From DASXRA01 sp036502575 (GTDB taxonomy: Bacteria > Actinomycetota > Actinomycetes > Mycobacteriales > Jatrophihabitantaceae): a stretch of 64,000 bases of DNA. Each line of letters opens with the position of its first letter. Positions within the stretch are counted from its first letter, which is position 1. Of the stretch, positions 51,022 through 60,041 are shown one piece after another. Both the position numbers and the translations under genes were made by a program. Location of the stretch: positions 1-64,000 of the forward strand of contig DASXYL010000011.1 of the NCBI GenBank assembly GCA_036502575.1. The letters run 5' to 3'. The notes under the pieces are model-generated. The model was not told the DNA's origin. It was given only the letters and a program-made list of their open reading frames with translations, and searched no databases.

Positions 51022-52679
51022 TGCCGTGCGACCGCGCGTCGGCGGATGTCGCGCAATCGGTGCAGGACGTCGTTGCCGCCGCGACCGAAGTAGTCGTGCA
51101 GCAGCAGGTATTCGGCGTAGAGGGCGTCGTACGCCGAGGCGTTCGTAGCGTTCGGGACGAAGGCTGCCACTTCCTTCTTGCCCATCGCGGTCGCGGCTGC
51201 GGTGATGTCGGGATACGCCCCAGCGGCGACCGCGGCGTAGATCGCCGAGCCGAGCGCCGGCCCCTGATCGGAGGCGATGGCGCTGAGAGGTCGCTGCAAC
51301 ACATCGGCGTAGATCTGCATCGCGAACCGATTCCGCACCAACCCTCCGGCGACGATGAACTCCTGAACCGGGACACCTGCCGCGTCGAATGCCTCGACGA
51401 TCGTGCGAGTGCCGAATGCCGTTGCCTCGACGAGTGCGCGGTAGACGTCCTCCGGTCGGGTGCCGAGAGTGAGTCCGACGACGACGCCGGACAGCTCGTG
51501 ATCGACGAGCACGGATCGGTTGCCGTTGTGCCAGTCCAGGGCGACCAGTCCGTGCTGGCCCACCGGCTGGAGGGCCGCGAGCGTGCTGAGGTGCTCGTGG
51601 ACGTCGCCCCCGTTGACGTAGGACGGCGGCACGCAGTTGTCGACGTACCAGCCGAAGATGTCGCCGACCCCGGACTGGCCGGCCTCGTAGCCCCACAGTC
51701 CCGGCACGATGCCGCCGTCGACGACGCCGCACATGCCCGGCACCTCGACCAGCACCTCGCCGTTCATCACGTGGCAGGTAGACGTCCCCATGATCGCGAC
51801 CAGCTGCCCCGGGCGAACCGCGTCCGCGGCCGGCGCGGTGACGTGAGCGTCGACGTTGCCGACCGCAACCGCGATACCCGCGGGCAGGCCGGTCCAGGTG
51901 GCGGCCTGCGGGGTGAGCGATCCGGCCACCTCGCCCAGGTTGCCGGTCGGGTCCGCGAGCTTGTCGCGAGCGAAGCCGGCGAAAGCGGGGTTCAGCGCGC
52001 CGAGGAGGTTCTCGGACGGGTACGCCCCGTCCTGGTAGATGCCCTTGTAGCCGGCCGTACCTGCGTTGCGCACGTAGCGGCCGCACAGCTGCCAGACGAT
52101 CCAGTCGGCTGCCTCCACCCATTGGTCCATGCGCGCGTACAGCTCGGGCGCTTCTTCGAGCAACTGCAGCGCCTTCGCGAACTCCCACTCGGCGGAGATC
52201 CGCCCGCCGTACCGACCGATCCACTTCTCGTGGCGGGCGTGTGCGGCGGCGGTGATGCGATCGGCGTGCGGTTGCGCCGCGTGGTGCTTCCACAGCTTGA
52301 CGTAGGCGTGCGGATCGACCGCGTACTCGGGGAGCAGGCACAGCGGCGTGCCGTCGGCTAGAACCGGGAGGACGGTGCAGGCGGTGAAGTCGGTAGCGAT
52401 GCCGATCACGTCCTGCGGATCGACGCCGCTCGCGGCGACCGCGTCGGGCACCGCCCGGCCGAGGACCTCGACGTAGTCCGACGGGTGTTGCAGCGCCCAG
52501 TCCGGAGGCAATGGCGCTCCCGTCGCGGCCAGGGTTCGGTCCATCACCCCGCGGCGGTACGGGTGGACCGCGGTGCCCAGTTCGGCGCCGTCCCGGACGC
52601 GCACCACGACCGCCCGGCCGGACAGCGTCCCGAAGTCGACGCCGACCGTGTACCGATCGCGGGGGCTGGTGGTTGGCAA
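51018..52679 (-). CDS. araB: Ribulokinase
   Basis: A 553-residue FGGY-family sugar kinase that phosphorylates L-ribulose. N-terminal YTVGVDFGTLSGRAVVV, IGIATDFTACTVLPV, and the ATP-side blocks IMGTSTCHVMNGE and EFIVAGGLVRNRFAMQIYADV are clear. TFS-type specificity residues follow the araB pattern (CLLPEYAVDPHAYVKLWKHHAAQ). The best-supported start is a TTG at 52679 with AGAGGA close upstream; the next in-frame ATG would remove the ATP-binding start. Divergent from araA across a gap with a LacI-type operator. Confidence 0.92.
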   Translation of the reverse strand: MPTTSPRDRYTVGVDFGTLSGRAVVVRVRDGAELGTAVHPYRRGVMDRTLAATGAPLPPDWALQHPSDYVEVLGRAVPDAVAASGVDPQDVIGIATDFTACTVLPVLADGTPLCLLPEYAVDPHAYVKLWKHHAAQPHADRITAAAHARHEKWIGRYGGRISAEWEFAKALQLLEEAPELYARMDQWVEAADWIVWQLCGRYVRNAGTAGYKGIYQDGAYPSENLLGALNPAFAGFARDKLADPTGNLGEVAGSLTPQAATWTGLPAGIAVAVGNVDAHVTAPAADAVRPGQLVAIMGTSTCHVMNGEVLVEVPGMCGVVDGGIVPGLWGYEAGQSGVGDIFGWYVDNCVPPSYVNGGDVHEHLSTLAALQPVGQHGLVALDWHNGNRSVLVDHELSGVVVGLTLGTRPEDVYRALVEATAFGTRTIVEAFDAAGVPVQEFIVAGGLVRNRFAMQIYADVLQRPLSAIASDQGPALGSAIYAAVAAGAYPDITAAATAMGKKEVAAFVPNATNASAYDALYAEYLLLHDYFGRGGNDVLHRLRDIRRRAVARQ

Positions 52680-52700
52680 CGGTCCTCTTCGCTCCGACGA

Positions 52701-52716
52701 ATGTTAGCGTTCACAT
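52701..52716. promoter_or_regulatory. LacI-type operator between araBD and araA
   Basis: ATGTTAGCGTTCACAT is a near palindrome with core GTTAGCGTTCAC (52703-52714), two changes from the perfect GTTAGCGCTAAC seen at 55404 and 55513. It lies in the 103-base gap between the divergent ara genes, so one repressor dimer could control both directions. Confidence 0.7.
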
Positions 52717-52782
52717 CGCAGGCTTGAGTGTTGCTGCGAACCACGTGTCCCGTCAAGGGCGTACGTCGATGGGGGAGCCGTC

Positions 52783-54288
52783 ATGAGCCGACCGTCCGAG
52801 ATCTGGTTCTTCACCGGCAGCCAGGAGCTGTACGGCGAGGCGACGCTGCGCCAGGTCGCCGAGCAGTCGCAACAGATCGTCGCGGCGCTGGACGCGGCGC
52901 GCGAGATCGGCCCGGCGATCGTCTGGAAGCCCGTACTCACCGGCGCCGATTCGATCCGCCAGGCCTGCCTGGACGCGTCGGTCTCGGCCGACTGCATCGG
53001 CGTGATCGCGTGGATGCACACGTTCTCGCCGGCCAAGATGTGGATCGCCGGCCTCGACGCCTTGGCCAAGCTGGACAAGCCGCTGCTGCACTTCCACACC
53101 CAGGCGAATCGGTCGCTGCCGTGGAGCGACCTCGACATGGACTTCATGAACCTGAACCAGGCGGCGCACGGCGATCGCGAATTCGGCTACCTGCAGACCC
53201 GGATGCGCATCCGGCGCCAGATCGTGGTCGGTCATCACAGCGACGAACAGTGCCGGCGGCGCATCGGCAGCTGGGCCCGCGCGGCCGTCGGTTGGAACGC
53301 GGCACGTCACCTTCGCCTCGTGCGCTTCGGCGACAACATGCGCGACGTGGCCGTGACTGAAGGCGACAAGACCGCCGCCCAGATCACCTTCGGATTCTCG
53401 GTCAATACCTGGGGGGTGAACGACCTTGTGGCGGCCGTGGACGCGGTCGGCGAAACTGATATCGACGAACTCGTCGAGACGTACGACGCGGCCTACCAGG
53501 TCGCCCCGCCGTTGCGGAAAGGCGGCGCCCGCCACGAGTCATTGCGCTACGGCGCCCGGATCGAGATCGCCCTGCGCCGCTTTCTCGTGACGGGTGGATT
53601 CTCGGCGTTCACCACGAACTTCGAGGATCTCGGCGGGCTGCGGCAGCTGCCGGGACTCGCCGTCCAACGGCTGATGGCCGACGGCTACGGGTTCGGCGGC
53701 GAGGGCGACTGGAAGACCGCGGCCTTGCTCGCGGTCATGAAGTCGATGGAGAACGGCGCGGGCGGCACGTCGTTCATGGAGGACTACACCTACCATTTCG
53801 GCCCCGGCCAGCCGAAGGTGCTCGGCGCGCACATGCTCGAGGTCTGCCCGTCGATCACCACCGACCGGCCCACGCTCGAGATCCATCCGCTCGGCATCGG
53901 TGGCCGCGAGGATCCGGTTCGCCTCGTCTTCCGGGCGACGCCGGCGAGCGGCTACGTCGTCGGGCTGCTCGACCTGGGGGACCGGTTCCGGATGGTCGCC
54001 AACGACGTCACGATCGTGGCGCCGGACGAGCCGTTGCCGAAGCTGCCGGTCGCCTGTGCGGTCTGGGAGCCGGCGCCCGACCTGGCGACGTCGGCGGAGG
54101 CGTGGCTGCTCGCCGGTGGGCCGCACCACACCGTCCTGACGACCGGCGTCGACAAGGAGACGCTCCAGGATTTCGCGCTCATGGCGGGCGTCGAGTTGGT
54201 GCAGGTGGACCGCGAGAGCACGGTGGCTCGCGTCAGCCACGAGTTGCGCTGGAACATGGCCTACTATCGGCTGGCTCAGGGTCTGTGA
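52783..54288 (+). CDS. araA: L-arabinose isomerase
   Basis: A 501-residue enzyme with the family start EIWFFTGSQELYGEATLRQV and catalytic/metal positions in GFGGEGDWKTAALL, TSFMEDYTYHFG and HMLEVCPSI (Glu and His ligands). It interconverts L-arabinose and L-ribulose. GGGGGAG precedes the ATG. It is followed by a LacI-type regulator and the transporter operon, and divergent from araB-araD, so the locus contains the complete isomerase, kinase and epimerase route to xylulose-5-phosphate. Confidence 0.95.
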   Translation: MSRPSEIWFFTGSQELYGEATLRQVAEQSQQIVAALDAAREIGPAIVWKPVLTGADSIRQACLDASVSADCIGVIAWMHTFSPAKMWIAGLDALAKLDKPLLHFHTQANRSLPWSDLDMDFMNLNQAAHGDREFGYLQTRMRIRRQIVVGHHSDEQCRRRIGSWARAAVGWNAARHLRLVRFGDNMRDVAVTEGDKTAAQITFGFSVNTWGVNDLVAAVDAVGETDIDELVETYDAAYQVAPPLRKGGARHESLRYGARIEIALRRFLVTGGFSAFTTNFEDLGGLRQLPGLAVQRLMADGYGFGGEGDWKTAALLAVMKSMENGAGGTSFMEDYTYHFGPGQPKVLGAHMLEVCPSITTDRPTLEIHPLGIGGREDPVRLVFRATPASGYVVGLLDLGDRFRMVANDVTIVAPDEPLPKLPVACAVWEPAPDLATSAEAWLLAGGPHHTVLTTGVDKETLQDFALMAGVELVQVDRESTVARVSHELRWNMAYYRLAQGL

Positions 54289-54372
54289 CCTTGCGCTTTA
54301 TCGCTCACACCGGCGAGGGGCAGGAGGGCTGCCGTCACCAGCGACAAGACCGCGCGGCGCCGCCCGCCGGCC

Positions 54373-55359
54373 ATGACCGACGTGGCGCGGGTCGCCGGCG
54401 TCTCGCACCAGACGGTGTCCCGCGTCCTCAACGGAAGTTCCCGAGTAGATCCGACGACGCGAGCGCGAGTGCTCGCCGCGATAGGACAACTCGGCTACCG
54501 GCGCAACGTCGTCGCGCGGGCGCTGGTGACCGGCCAGACGCAGACGCTCGGTGTGGTCGCATTCGACACCACGTTGTTCGGCCCCGCGTCGGTGCTCGCC
54601 GGGATCGAACAAGCGGCTCGGGTCGCCGGATACGTCGTCAGCATCGCGAACGTGCCGCGCTTGGATCGCGGCTCGGTCAACGACGCGGTCGACCGACTCG
54701 AGACGCAGGCAATCGACGGCATCATCCTCATCGCCCCCCAGGCCGACGCCGTCGACGCGCTGCACGAGCGGGCCGGAGAGCTGCCCATGGTGGTGGTCGA
54801 CGGCGCGGTCGGCACCGGCATCCGGCGCGTCGAGGTCGACCAGGTCGCCGGCGCGCGGCTCGCGACCCAGCACCTTCTCGATCTCGGACATTCGACGGTG
54901 TGGCACGTCTCCGGGCCGATGGAGTGGCACGAGGCGGTCTCGCGGCAGGAGGGGTGGCGGGCGACGCTGCACGGGGCCGGCGTCGAGGCGCCACCCCCGG
55001 TCGCCGGCGACTGGAGCGCCCGGTCGGGCTACGAGGCCGGTCGATTGCTGGCCCGGGTCCCTGATCTGTCGGCGGTCTTCGTCGCCAATGATCACATGGC
55101 GCTCGGCCTGTCCTACGCGTTCCGCGAGCGGGGCCGCACGGTGCCCGACGAGATCAGTGTCGTGGGCTTCGACGACATACCCGAGGCCGAGTTCCTCACC
55201 CCGCCGCTGACGACCGTCCGACAGGACTTCGGGGCGCTCGGGCACGCCGCGCTTCGGGAACTGCTCGCCCAGATCACCCGGGAACCCGCCGCGGAGGGGC
55301 CGGCTCCGATCGAACCCGAGCTCGTCGTCCGCCGATCGACGACCCGTCCACCGGGGTAG
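54373..55359 (+). CDS. LacI-family regulator of the arabinose locus
   Basis: A 328-residue regulator from ATG 54373: MTDVARVAGVSHQTVSRVLNGSSRVDP is the standard LacI helix-turn-helix with hinge, then a periplasmic-binding-like domain (LGVVAFDTTLFGPASVLAGIE) ending VVGFDDIPEAEFLTPPLTTVRQD. The ATG has no ribosome site; the strong AGGAGG (54322-54327) is instead placed six bases before an in-frame GTC (54334), which would add 13 residues typical of the family (TSDKTARRRPPA). So the true start is unclear. Three matching operators lie at 52701, 55404 and 55513. Inducer is probably arabinose or an arabino-oligosaccharide. Confidence 0.88.
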   Translation: MTDVARVAGVSHQTVSRVLNGSSRVDPTTRARVLAAIGQLGYRRNVVARALVTGQTQTLGVVAFDTTLFGPASVLAGIEQAARVAGYVVSIANVPRLDRGSVNDAVDRLETQAIDGIILIAPQADAVDALHERAGELPMVVVDGAVGTGIRRVEVDQVAGARLATQHLLDLGHSTVWHVSGPMEWHEAVSRQEGWRATLHGAGVEAPPPVAGDWSARSGYEAGRLLARVPDLSAVFVANDHMALGLSYAFRERGRTVPDEISVVGFDDIPEAEFLTPPLTTVRQDFGALGHAALRELLAQITREPAAEGPAPIEPELVVRRSTTRPPG

Positions 55360-55403
55360 CTGAGTTACGACAGAGTTTCCGCGATGTCTTGACGGCGATT
55401 CAC

Positions 55404-55415
55404 GTTAGCGCTAAC
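55404..55415. promoter_or_regulatory. LacI-type operator (perfect GTTAGCGCTAAC), copy A
   Basis: Perfect 12-base palindrome just behind a TTGACG box (55389-55394), so a bound repressor would cover the promoter of the GH42-transporter operon. It matches the commonest LacI operator form in actinobacteria. Confidence 0.8.
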
Positions 55416-55512
55416 ACTTACGCAAGCCGCCGCACGCAAGTGGTCTTCGAGCGGCTCGTGAGAGGACAACGCTGCAGTGACTATCGAGATCAGGTTCGCC
55501 GGATCGGTCGTG

Positions 55513-55524
55513 GTTAGCGCTAAC
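55513..55524. promoter_or_regulatory. LacI-type operator (perfect GTTAGCGCTAAC), copy B
   Basis: Identical palindrome 109 bases after copy A and 24 bases before the GH42 start. Two operators about ten helical turns apart are compatible with looping by a tetrameric or paired repressor. Confidence 0.8.
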
Positions 55525-55547
55525 TTGCCGGCCATTGCGAGTGGCGC

Positions 55548-57701
55548 GTGACCCGGCCGACGGGCCGGCTGCTCTTCGGGGCCGCGTACTACCCGGAGTA
55601 CGCCCCGGACCGGTCCATCGATCTCGATCTCGATCTGATGGCCGAGGCCGGGTTCTCGGTCATTCGGGTCGGCGAATCGGTCTGGTCGACGTGGGAGCCG
55701 CGCGACGGCGACTTCGACGTCAAGTGGCTGAGCCCGGTTCTGGACGGCGCGGCGGCGCGCGGCATCGATGTCCTGCTCGGCACGCCGACCTACGCCGTTC
55801 CACCCTGGCTGCGGCGCTCCCATCCCGAGCTGGCCGTCGAGACGGCGACCGGGCAGCCGGTGCCCTACGGTGGCCGCCAGGACGTCGACTACAGCCACCC
55901 TGTATTTCGGACGTACGCCGAACGCCTTGTCCGCGCCATCCTCACCGAGCACGCGCAGCACCCGGCCATCGTCGGCTTTCAGGTCGACAACGAACCCGGG
56001 TACCGGCTGATCCACAACGACGGGGCGTTCGAGGCGTTCGTCGCCGGCCTTCGGAGGACGTACGGATCGGTCGAGCGCCTCAACGAGGCGTGGGGCCTGA
56101 CGTACTGGTCGCATCGCCTCTCGGACTGGGGCGACCTGTGGCGCCCCGATGGCAACACCACCCCGGCCTACGATCTCGCGTGGCGACGCTTCCAGGCCGG
56201 GTTGACGACGGACTTCATCGAGTGGCAGGCACGAATCGTGCGCGAGTACGTGTCGCCCGGCCAGTTCGTGACGTCCTGCCTGGCGGTCGGTCGCGCCGGG
56301 GTGCATCCGGCCCAGGTCGCGCGCCCGCTCGACGTGGTCGGGGTGAACATCTACTTTCCCATGCAGGACGCTCTGCGTCGGCCGCAGTCGGCCGACGCGT
56401 CCCAGTGGGGCAAGCCGTTCTGGGCCGACGCGCACGGCGTTTGGTCGGTCTTCCGCCAGCTGGACGTGTCGCGCGCGATCCGGCCGGAGCCGTTTCTCGT
56501 GACCGAGACGCACGCCACGAGTATCGGCGAGTCGCACGTGAACTACCCGCCGTTCGCGGGCCAGTTGCGCCAGATGGCCTGGACGATGATCGGCCGGGGT
56601 GCGCTCATGATCGAATACTGGCAATGGCACACCCTCGACTCGGGGCACGAGACGTACTGGGGCGGGATTCTCGGACACAGCCGATCTCCGGGTCGCGTCT
56701 ACGCCGAGGTCGCCGCTATCGGCCGCGAGCTAGCGCAGGCCGGGCCGGAGCTGACCGGATTGCGGCCCGACGCCGACGTCGCGCTGGTGCATTCGCTGGA
56801 GAGCAAGTGGGCGCTGGAGTTCGCGCCGCCGCTCCCGCTCTCGGCTGGTGCCGGTGGCGCCGATGGCCACGGCGATCCGTCCTCCTACGACCGGATCTTC
56901 GACGCCTATTACCGTGCGCTGTTCGACGGCCGGTGGCAGCTCGACGTGGTCTTCGACGAGGATCTGCCTGACGTGCCCGCCGCCGTCGCCCGCTGGCCGG
57001 TGCTGGTTCTTCCCGCCGTCTACGTGGCCGATGACGCTCGGCTGTCCTGGTACGCCGACTACGCGGCGGCCGGCGGACACCTGGTGCTCGGTTTCCACCC
57101 CGGATACGTCGACCGCGAGGCTCGCGCCCGCACCGAGCTCGCTCCGGGACCGTTGCGCGCCGCGGCGGGTGTGTCGTTCGCCGAGTTCTCCACGATCGCC
57201 GGCACGGTGCCGATCCGCTCGGAGGTGCTGCCGTTGCCCGAGTTCGCGACGGCGCTCGGCTGGGCCGACGCGTTCGAGTTGGAAGGCGCGGAGACGCTCG
57301 CGTGGTACGACCATCCGCACCTGGGGCGCTGGCCGGCGATCACCACCCACCTGTACGGCGCCGGGCGGGTGACCTGCGTCGGCACCATGCCCGACCAGGG
57401 CGTCGGGGCCGCGCTGGCGCAGTGGCTGGCCGGCGACGGGCTCGTATCCGACGTGTGGGGTTGGCTGCCGGCGTCGGTCACGGTCAGCAGCGCTCGCACG
57501 CCGCAGGGACGCGCGTGGTTCTGCAACAACTGGGACTGGCACGAGGTGCGAGTGACCGTCCCGTTCCCGTCGATCGATCTCCTCTCCGGTGACGATCTCG
57601 CCGCCGGAAGTCCACTGGTGTTGGGGGCCTGGGGCACCCGGGTGCTCGTCGAGCACATCCCGACGCCCGATGTACGTCCAGTCAAGGAGAAGGGCCAATG
57701 A
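55548..57701 (+). CDS. GH42 beta-galactosidase/arabinopyranosidase-like glycosidase
   Basis: A 717-residue cytoplasmic enzyme starting at GTG 55548, no signal peptide. GH42 hallmarks: GAAYYPEYAPDRSIDLDLDLM, IRVGESVWSTWEP, acid/base Glu in VGFQVDNEPGYRL, nucleophile Glu in FLVTETHATS, then the trimerisation domain and a C-terminal beta domain. GH42 members cut beta-galactosides, and some cut alpha-L-arabinopyranosides. In an operon with arabinose isomerase, kinase, epimerase and a sugar importer, action on imported arabino- or galacto-oligosaccharides is likely; no gal genes are in the window. It overlaps the binding-protein gene by four bases. Confidence 0.92.
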   Translation: MTRPTGRLLFGAAYYPEYAPDRSIDLDLDLMAEAGFSVIRVGESVWSTWEPRDGDFDVKWLSPVLDGAAARGIDVLLGTPTYAVPPWLRRSHPELAVETATGQPVPYGGRQDVDYSHPVFRTYAERLVRAILTEHAQHPAIVGFQVDNEPGYRLIHNDGAFEAFVAGLRRTYGSVERLNEAWGLTYWSHRLSDWGDLWRPDGNTTPAYDLAWRRFQAGLTTDFIEWQARIVREYVSPGQFVTSCLAVGRAGVHPAQVARPLDVVGVNIYFPMQDALRRPQSADASQWGKPFWADAHGVWSVFRQLDVSRAIRPEPFLVTETHATSIGESHVNYPPFAGQLRQMAWTMIGRGALMIEYWQWHTLDSGHETYWGGILGHSRSPGRVYAEVAAIGRELAQAGPELTGLRPDADVALVHSLESKWALEFAPPLPLSAGAGGADGHGDPSSYDRIFDAYYRALFDGRWQLDVVFDEDLPDVPAAVARWPVLVLPAVYVADDARLSWYADYAAAGGHLVLGFHPGYVDREARARTELAPGPLRAAAGVSFAEFSTIAGTVPIRSEVLPLPEFATALGWADAFELEGAETLAWYDHPHLGRWPAITTHLYGAGRVTCVGTMPDQGVGAALAQWLAGDGLVSDVWGWLPASVTVSSARTPQGRAWFCNNWDWHEVRVTVPFPSIDLLSGDDLAAGSPLVLGAWGTRVLVEHIPTPDVRPVKEKGQ

Positions 57702-59038
57702 AGCTGCGTGAGGGGAACGGCCATCGTCGACTGCCGATGCTGGCGTTGATCGCCGCGATCGGTCTCGTCGCCGCCGCGTGCTCGAGCACGACGCCCAGGT
57801 CGACGGCCAGTACGGCGACCATCAGCGCGTCGACCAAGGGTTCGATCACGTTCTGGACGTGGGTCAAGGACATGGACAAGGAAGTCGCGCTGTTCAACCA
57901 GAAGTATCCGAACATCAAGGTGAACGTCGTCAATGCGGGACAGGGGAGCGCCGAGTACAAGAAGCTCCAGACCGCGCTCAAGGCCGGCAAGGGTGCGCCG
58001 GATGTCGCCCAGATCGAATACCAGTACGTCCCGACGTTCACCATCACCAACAGCCTGCTCGACCTCGCCCCCTACGGCGCCAGCGCACTCCAAGCCAAGT
58101 TCGTCGACTGGGCGTGGGGCCAGGTTTCGAAGGACGGCAAGGTATTCGCGATCCCGCAGGACACCGGACCGATGGGCATGCTGTACCGCCAGGACCTGTT
58201 CGACAAGTACGGGATCGCGGTGCCCAAGACGTGGGACGAGTTCGCGGCGGCGGCGAAGAAGCTGCACGAGAAGGATCCGAAGGTCTACCTCACCGACCTG
58301 CCGCCGAACGAGCCCGGCGCCTACGTCGGACTGGAATGGCAAGCGGGCGCGCGGCCGTTCGACGTGCAGAAGACCGACACCGTAGGCGTCTCGTTGAACG
58401 ACGCCGCCGCCAAAAAGGTCTCGGCCTACTGGAGCGGTCTGGTCAAGGATGGCACGGTGGCCACCGATCCCGACTTCACCGACGCCTGGTATCAGGGGCT
58501 CGCGTCGGGTCGGTACGCGACGTGGCTGACGGCCGCCTGGGGGCCGCTCTTCCTGCAGGGCACGGCCAAGGCGACGGCGGGGAAGTGGCGGGTCGCACCT
58601 TTGCCGCAGTGGTCCGCGGGCGAGCCGGCCGCGGGCAACTGGGGCGGCTCGACGACCGCAGTCACCAAGCAGACCAAGCAACCCGCGGCCGCCGCCGCGT
58701 TCGCGATGTTCCTCAACAGTGATCCGCAGTCCGCAGCCTTGCTGAACAACGACCAGTCACTGTTCCCGGCGACCAAGGCGCTGCTGGACAACGCCGCGTT
58801 CCTCGGTCAGAAACTCGACTTCTACGGCGGTCAGGCGGTCAACCAGACCTTCGCCGACATCTCCTCGACCGTGGTGACGTCGTTCCAGTGGAGCCCGTTC
58901 CAGGACTATGTGTTCAGCGAGTTCAACGACACCGTGGGTACGGCGTTCACCAAGAAAGGCGACCTCGATGCGGCCCTGGATTCCTGGCAGGGCGCCGTCG
59001 TCAAGTACGCGAAGGACCAGGGGTTCACCGTTCCTTAG
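57698..59038 (+). CDS. ABC transporter sugar-binding lipoprotein (CUT1)
   Basis: A 446-residue extracellular binding protein with a lipobox LVAAACSST (Cys28). The mature part opens GSITFWTWVKDMDKEVALFNQ and continues as a family 1 solute-binding protein (KYPNIKVNVVN, DVAQIEYQYVPTF, GMLYRQDLFDKYG). It is coupled to the GH42 gene by ATGA overlap. With the two following permeases it makes a CUT1 importer; the ATP-binding subunit is missing and is presumably a shared MsiK-type ATPase encoded elsewhere. Likely cargo: arabino- or galacto-oligosaccharides. Confidence 0.92.
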   Translation: MKLREGNGHRRLPMLALIAAIGLVAAACSSTTPRSTASTATISASTKGSITFWTWVKDMDKEVALFNQKYPNIKVNVVNAGQGSAEYKKLQTALKAGKGAPDVAQIEYQYVPTFTITNSLLDLAPYGASALQAKFVDWAWGQVSKDGKVFAIPQDTGPMGMLYRQDLFDKYGIAVPKTWDEFAAAAKKLHEKDPKVYLTDLPPNEPGAYVGLEWQAGARPFDVQKTDTVGVSLNDAAAKKVSAYWSGLVKDGTVATDPDFTDAWYQGLASGRYATWLTAAWGPLFLQGTAKATAGKWRVAPLPQWSAGEPAAGNWGGSTTAVTKQTKQPAAAAAFAMFLNSDPQSAALLNNDQSLFPATKALLDNAAFLGQKLDFYGGQAVNQTFADISSTVVTSFQWSPFQDYVFSEFNDTVGTAFTKKGDLDAALDSWQGAVVKYAKDQGFTVP

Positions 59039-59093
59039 GAGGCCGTTGACCACTAACGCGACCGCACCACACGCTCCGAGGCTGGAGGCATTG

Positions 59094-60041
59094 ATGGCGA
59101 GTTCGGCGGACACGCTGGTAGCGGCATCGCCCGCTGCCGTACCGCCCCGCCGCACTGGGCCCGCGCGGAAGGCCCGCCGTGGCCGCGCGGGCTACGTGTT
59201 CGTCGCCCCGTTCCTCATCCTCTTCGCCGGAGCCTTCATCGCGCCGCTGGCCTACGCGGCCTATACCAGCCTGTTCCGAACCAGGCTGGTCGGAGGCACG
59301 GTCTTCGCCGGGCTGCAGAACTACCGCGAGGTCCTGCACGACTCGGCATTTCGCGACGGCGTGCTGCGCATGGCTCGGTTCCTGGTCACCCAGGTGCCCA
59401 TCATGCTGGTGCTCGCTGTCGCGTTCGCCCTGGCCATCGACAGCGGTCGGCTCTGGGCACCTCGCTTCGTACGGCTGTCGATCTTCTTGCCGTACGCCGT
59501 GCCCAGTGCCGTCGCCGCGCTGATGTGGGGCTACCTGTACGGGCCGAGCTTCGGCCCGATCACGCAAGTGGCCGACAACCTCGGAGTGACCGCGCCCAAC
59601 CTGCTGAGCGGGGGATGGATGTTGCCGTCCATCGCCAACATCGTGACGTGGGAGTTCGTAGGCTACAACATGATCATCTTCTACGCGGTGCTGCGGGCGA
59701 TTCCAGCCGAGCTGTACGAGGCTGCGGCAGTGGACGGCGCCGGCCCCGTGCGCGTCGCCGTCCACATCAAGCTTCCGGCGTTGCGGCCGGCCCTGGGATT
59801 GACCGCGATCTTCTCCATCATCGGGACGTTCCAGCTCTTCACCGAGCCGTCGATCATGAGCACCGTCGCGCCCAACGTCATCAACCGGTCGTACACCCCC
59901 AGCCTGTACGCCTACAACCTCGCGTTCACCGATCAGCGGTTGAACTACGCCGCGGCGCTCTCCTTCGCCATGGGCGCGGTCATCGTCATCGTGACGGCCG
60001 CGTTCGTGCTGGTCTTCAGCAGAAGACGAGCGCGCGCATGA
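59094..60041 (+). CDS. ABC transporter permease 1 (MalF-like)
   Basis: A 315-residue permease starting at ATG 59094 with GGAGG upstream; six predicted membrane helices. The EAA loop that docks the ATPase is EAAAVDGAGPVRVAVHIKLPALRP (with the usual G at the turn). The longer in-frame ORF from 58908 overlaps the binding-protein gene and is not supported. The stop overlaps the next permease (ATGA). Works with the 57698 lipoprotein and permease 2. Confidence 0.93.
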   Translation: MASSADTLVAASPAAVPPRRTGPARKARRGRAGYVFVAPFLILFAGAFIAPLAYAAYTSLFRTRLVGGTVFAGLQNYREVLHDSAFRDGVLRMARFLVTQVPIMLVLAVAFALAIDSGRLWAPRFVRLSIFLPYAVPSAVAALMWGYLYGPSFGPITQVADNLGVTAPNLLSGGWMLPSIANIVTWEFVGYNMIIFYAVLRAIPAELYEAAAVDGAGPVRVAVHIKLPALRPALGLTAIFSIIGTFQLFTEPSIMSTVAPNVINRSYTPSLYAYNLAFTDQRLNYAAALSFAMGAVIVIVTAAFVLVFSRRRARA

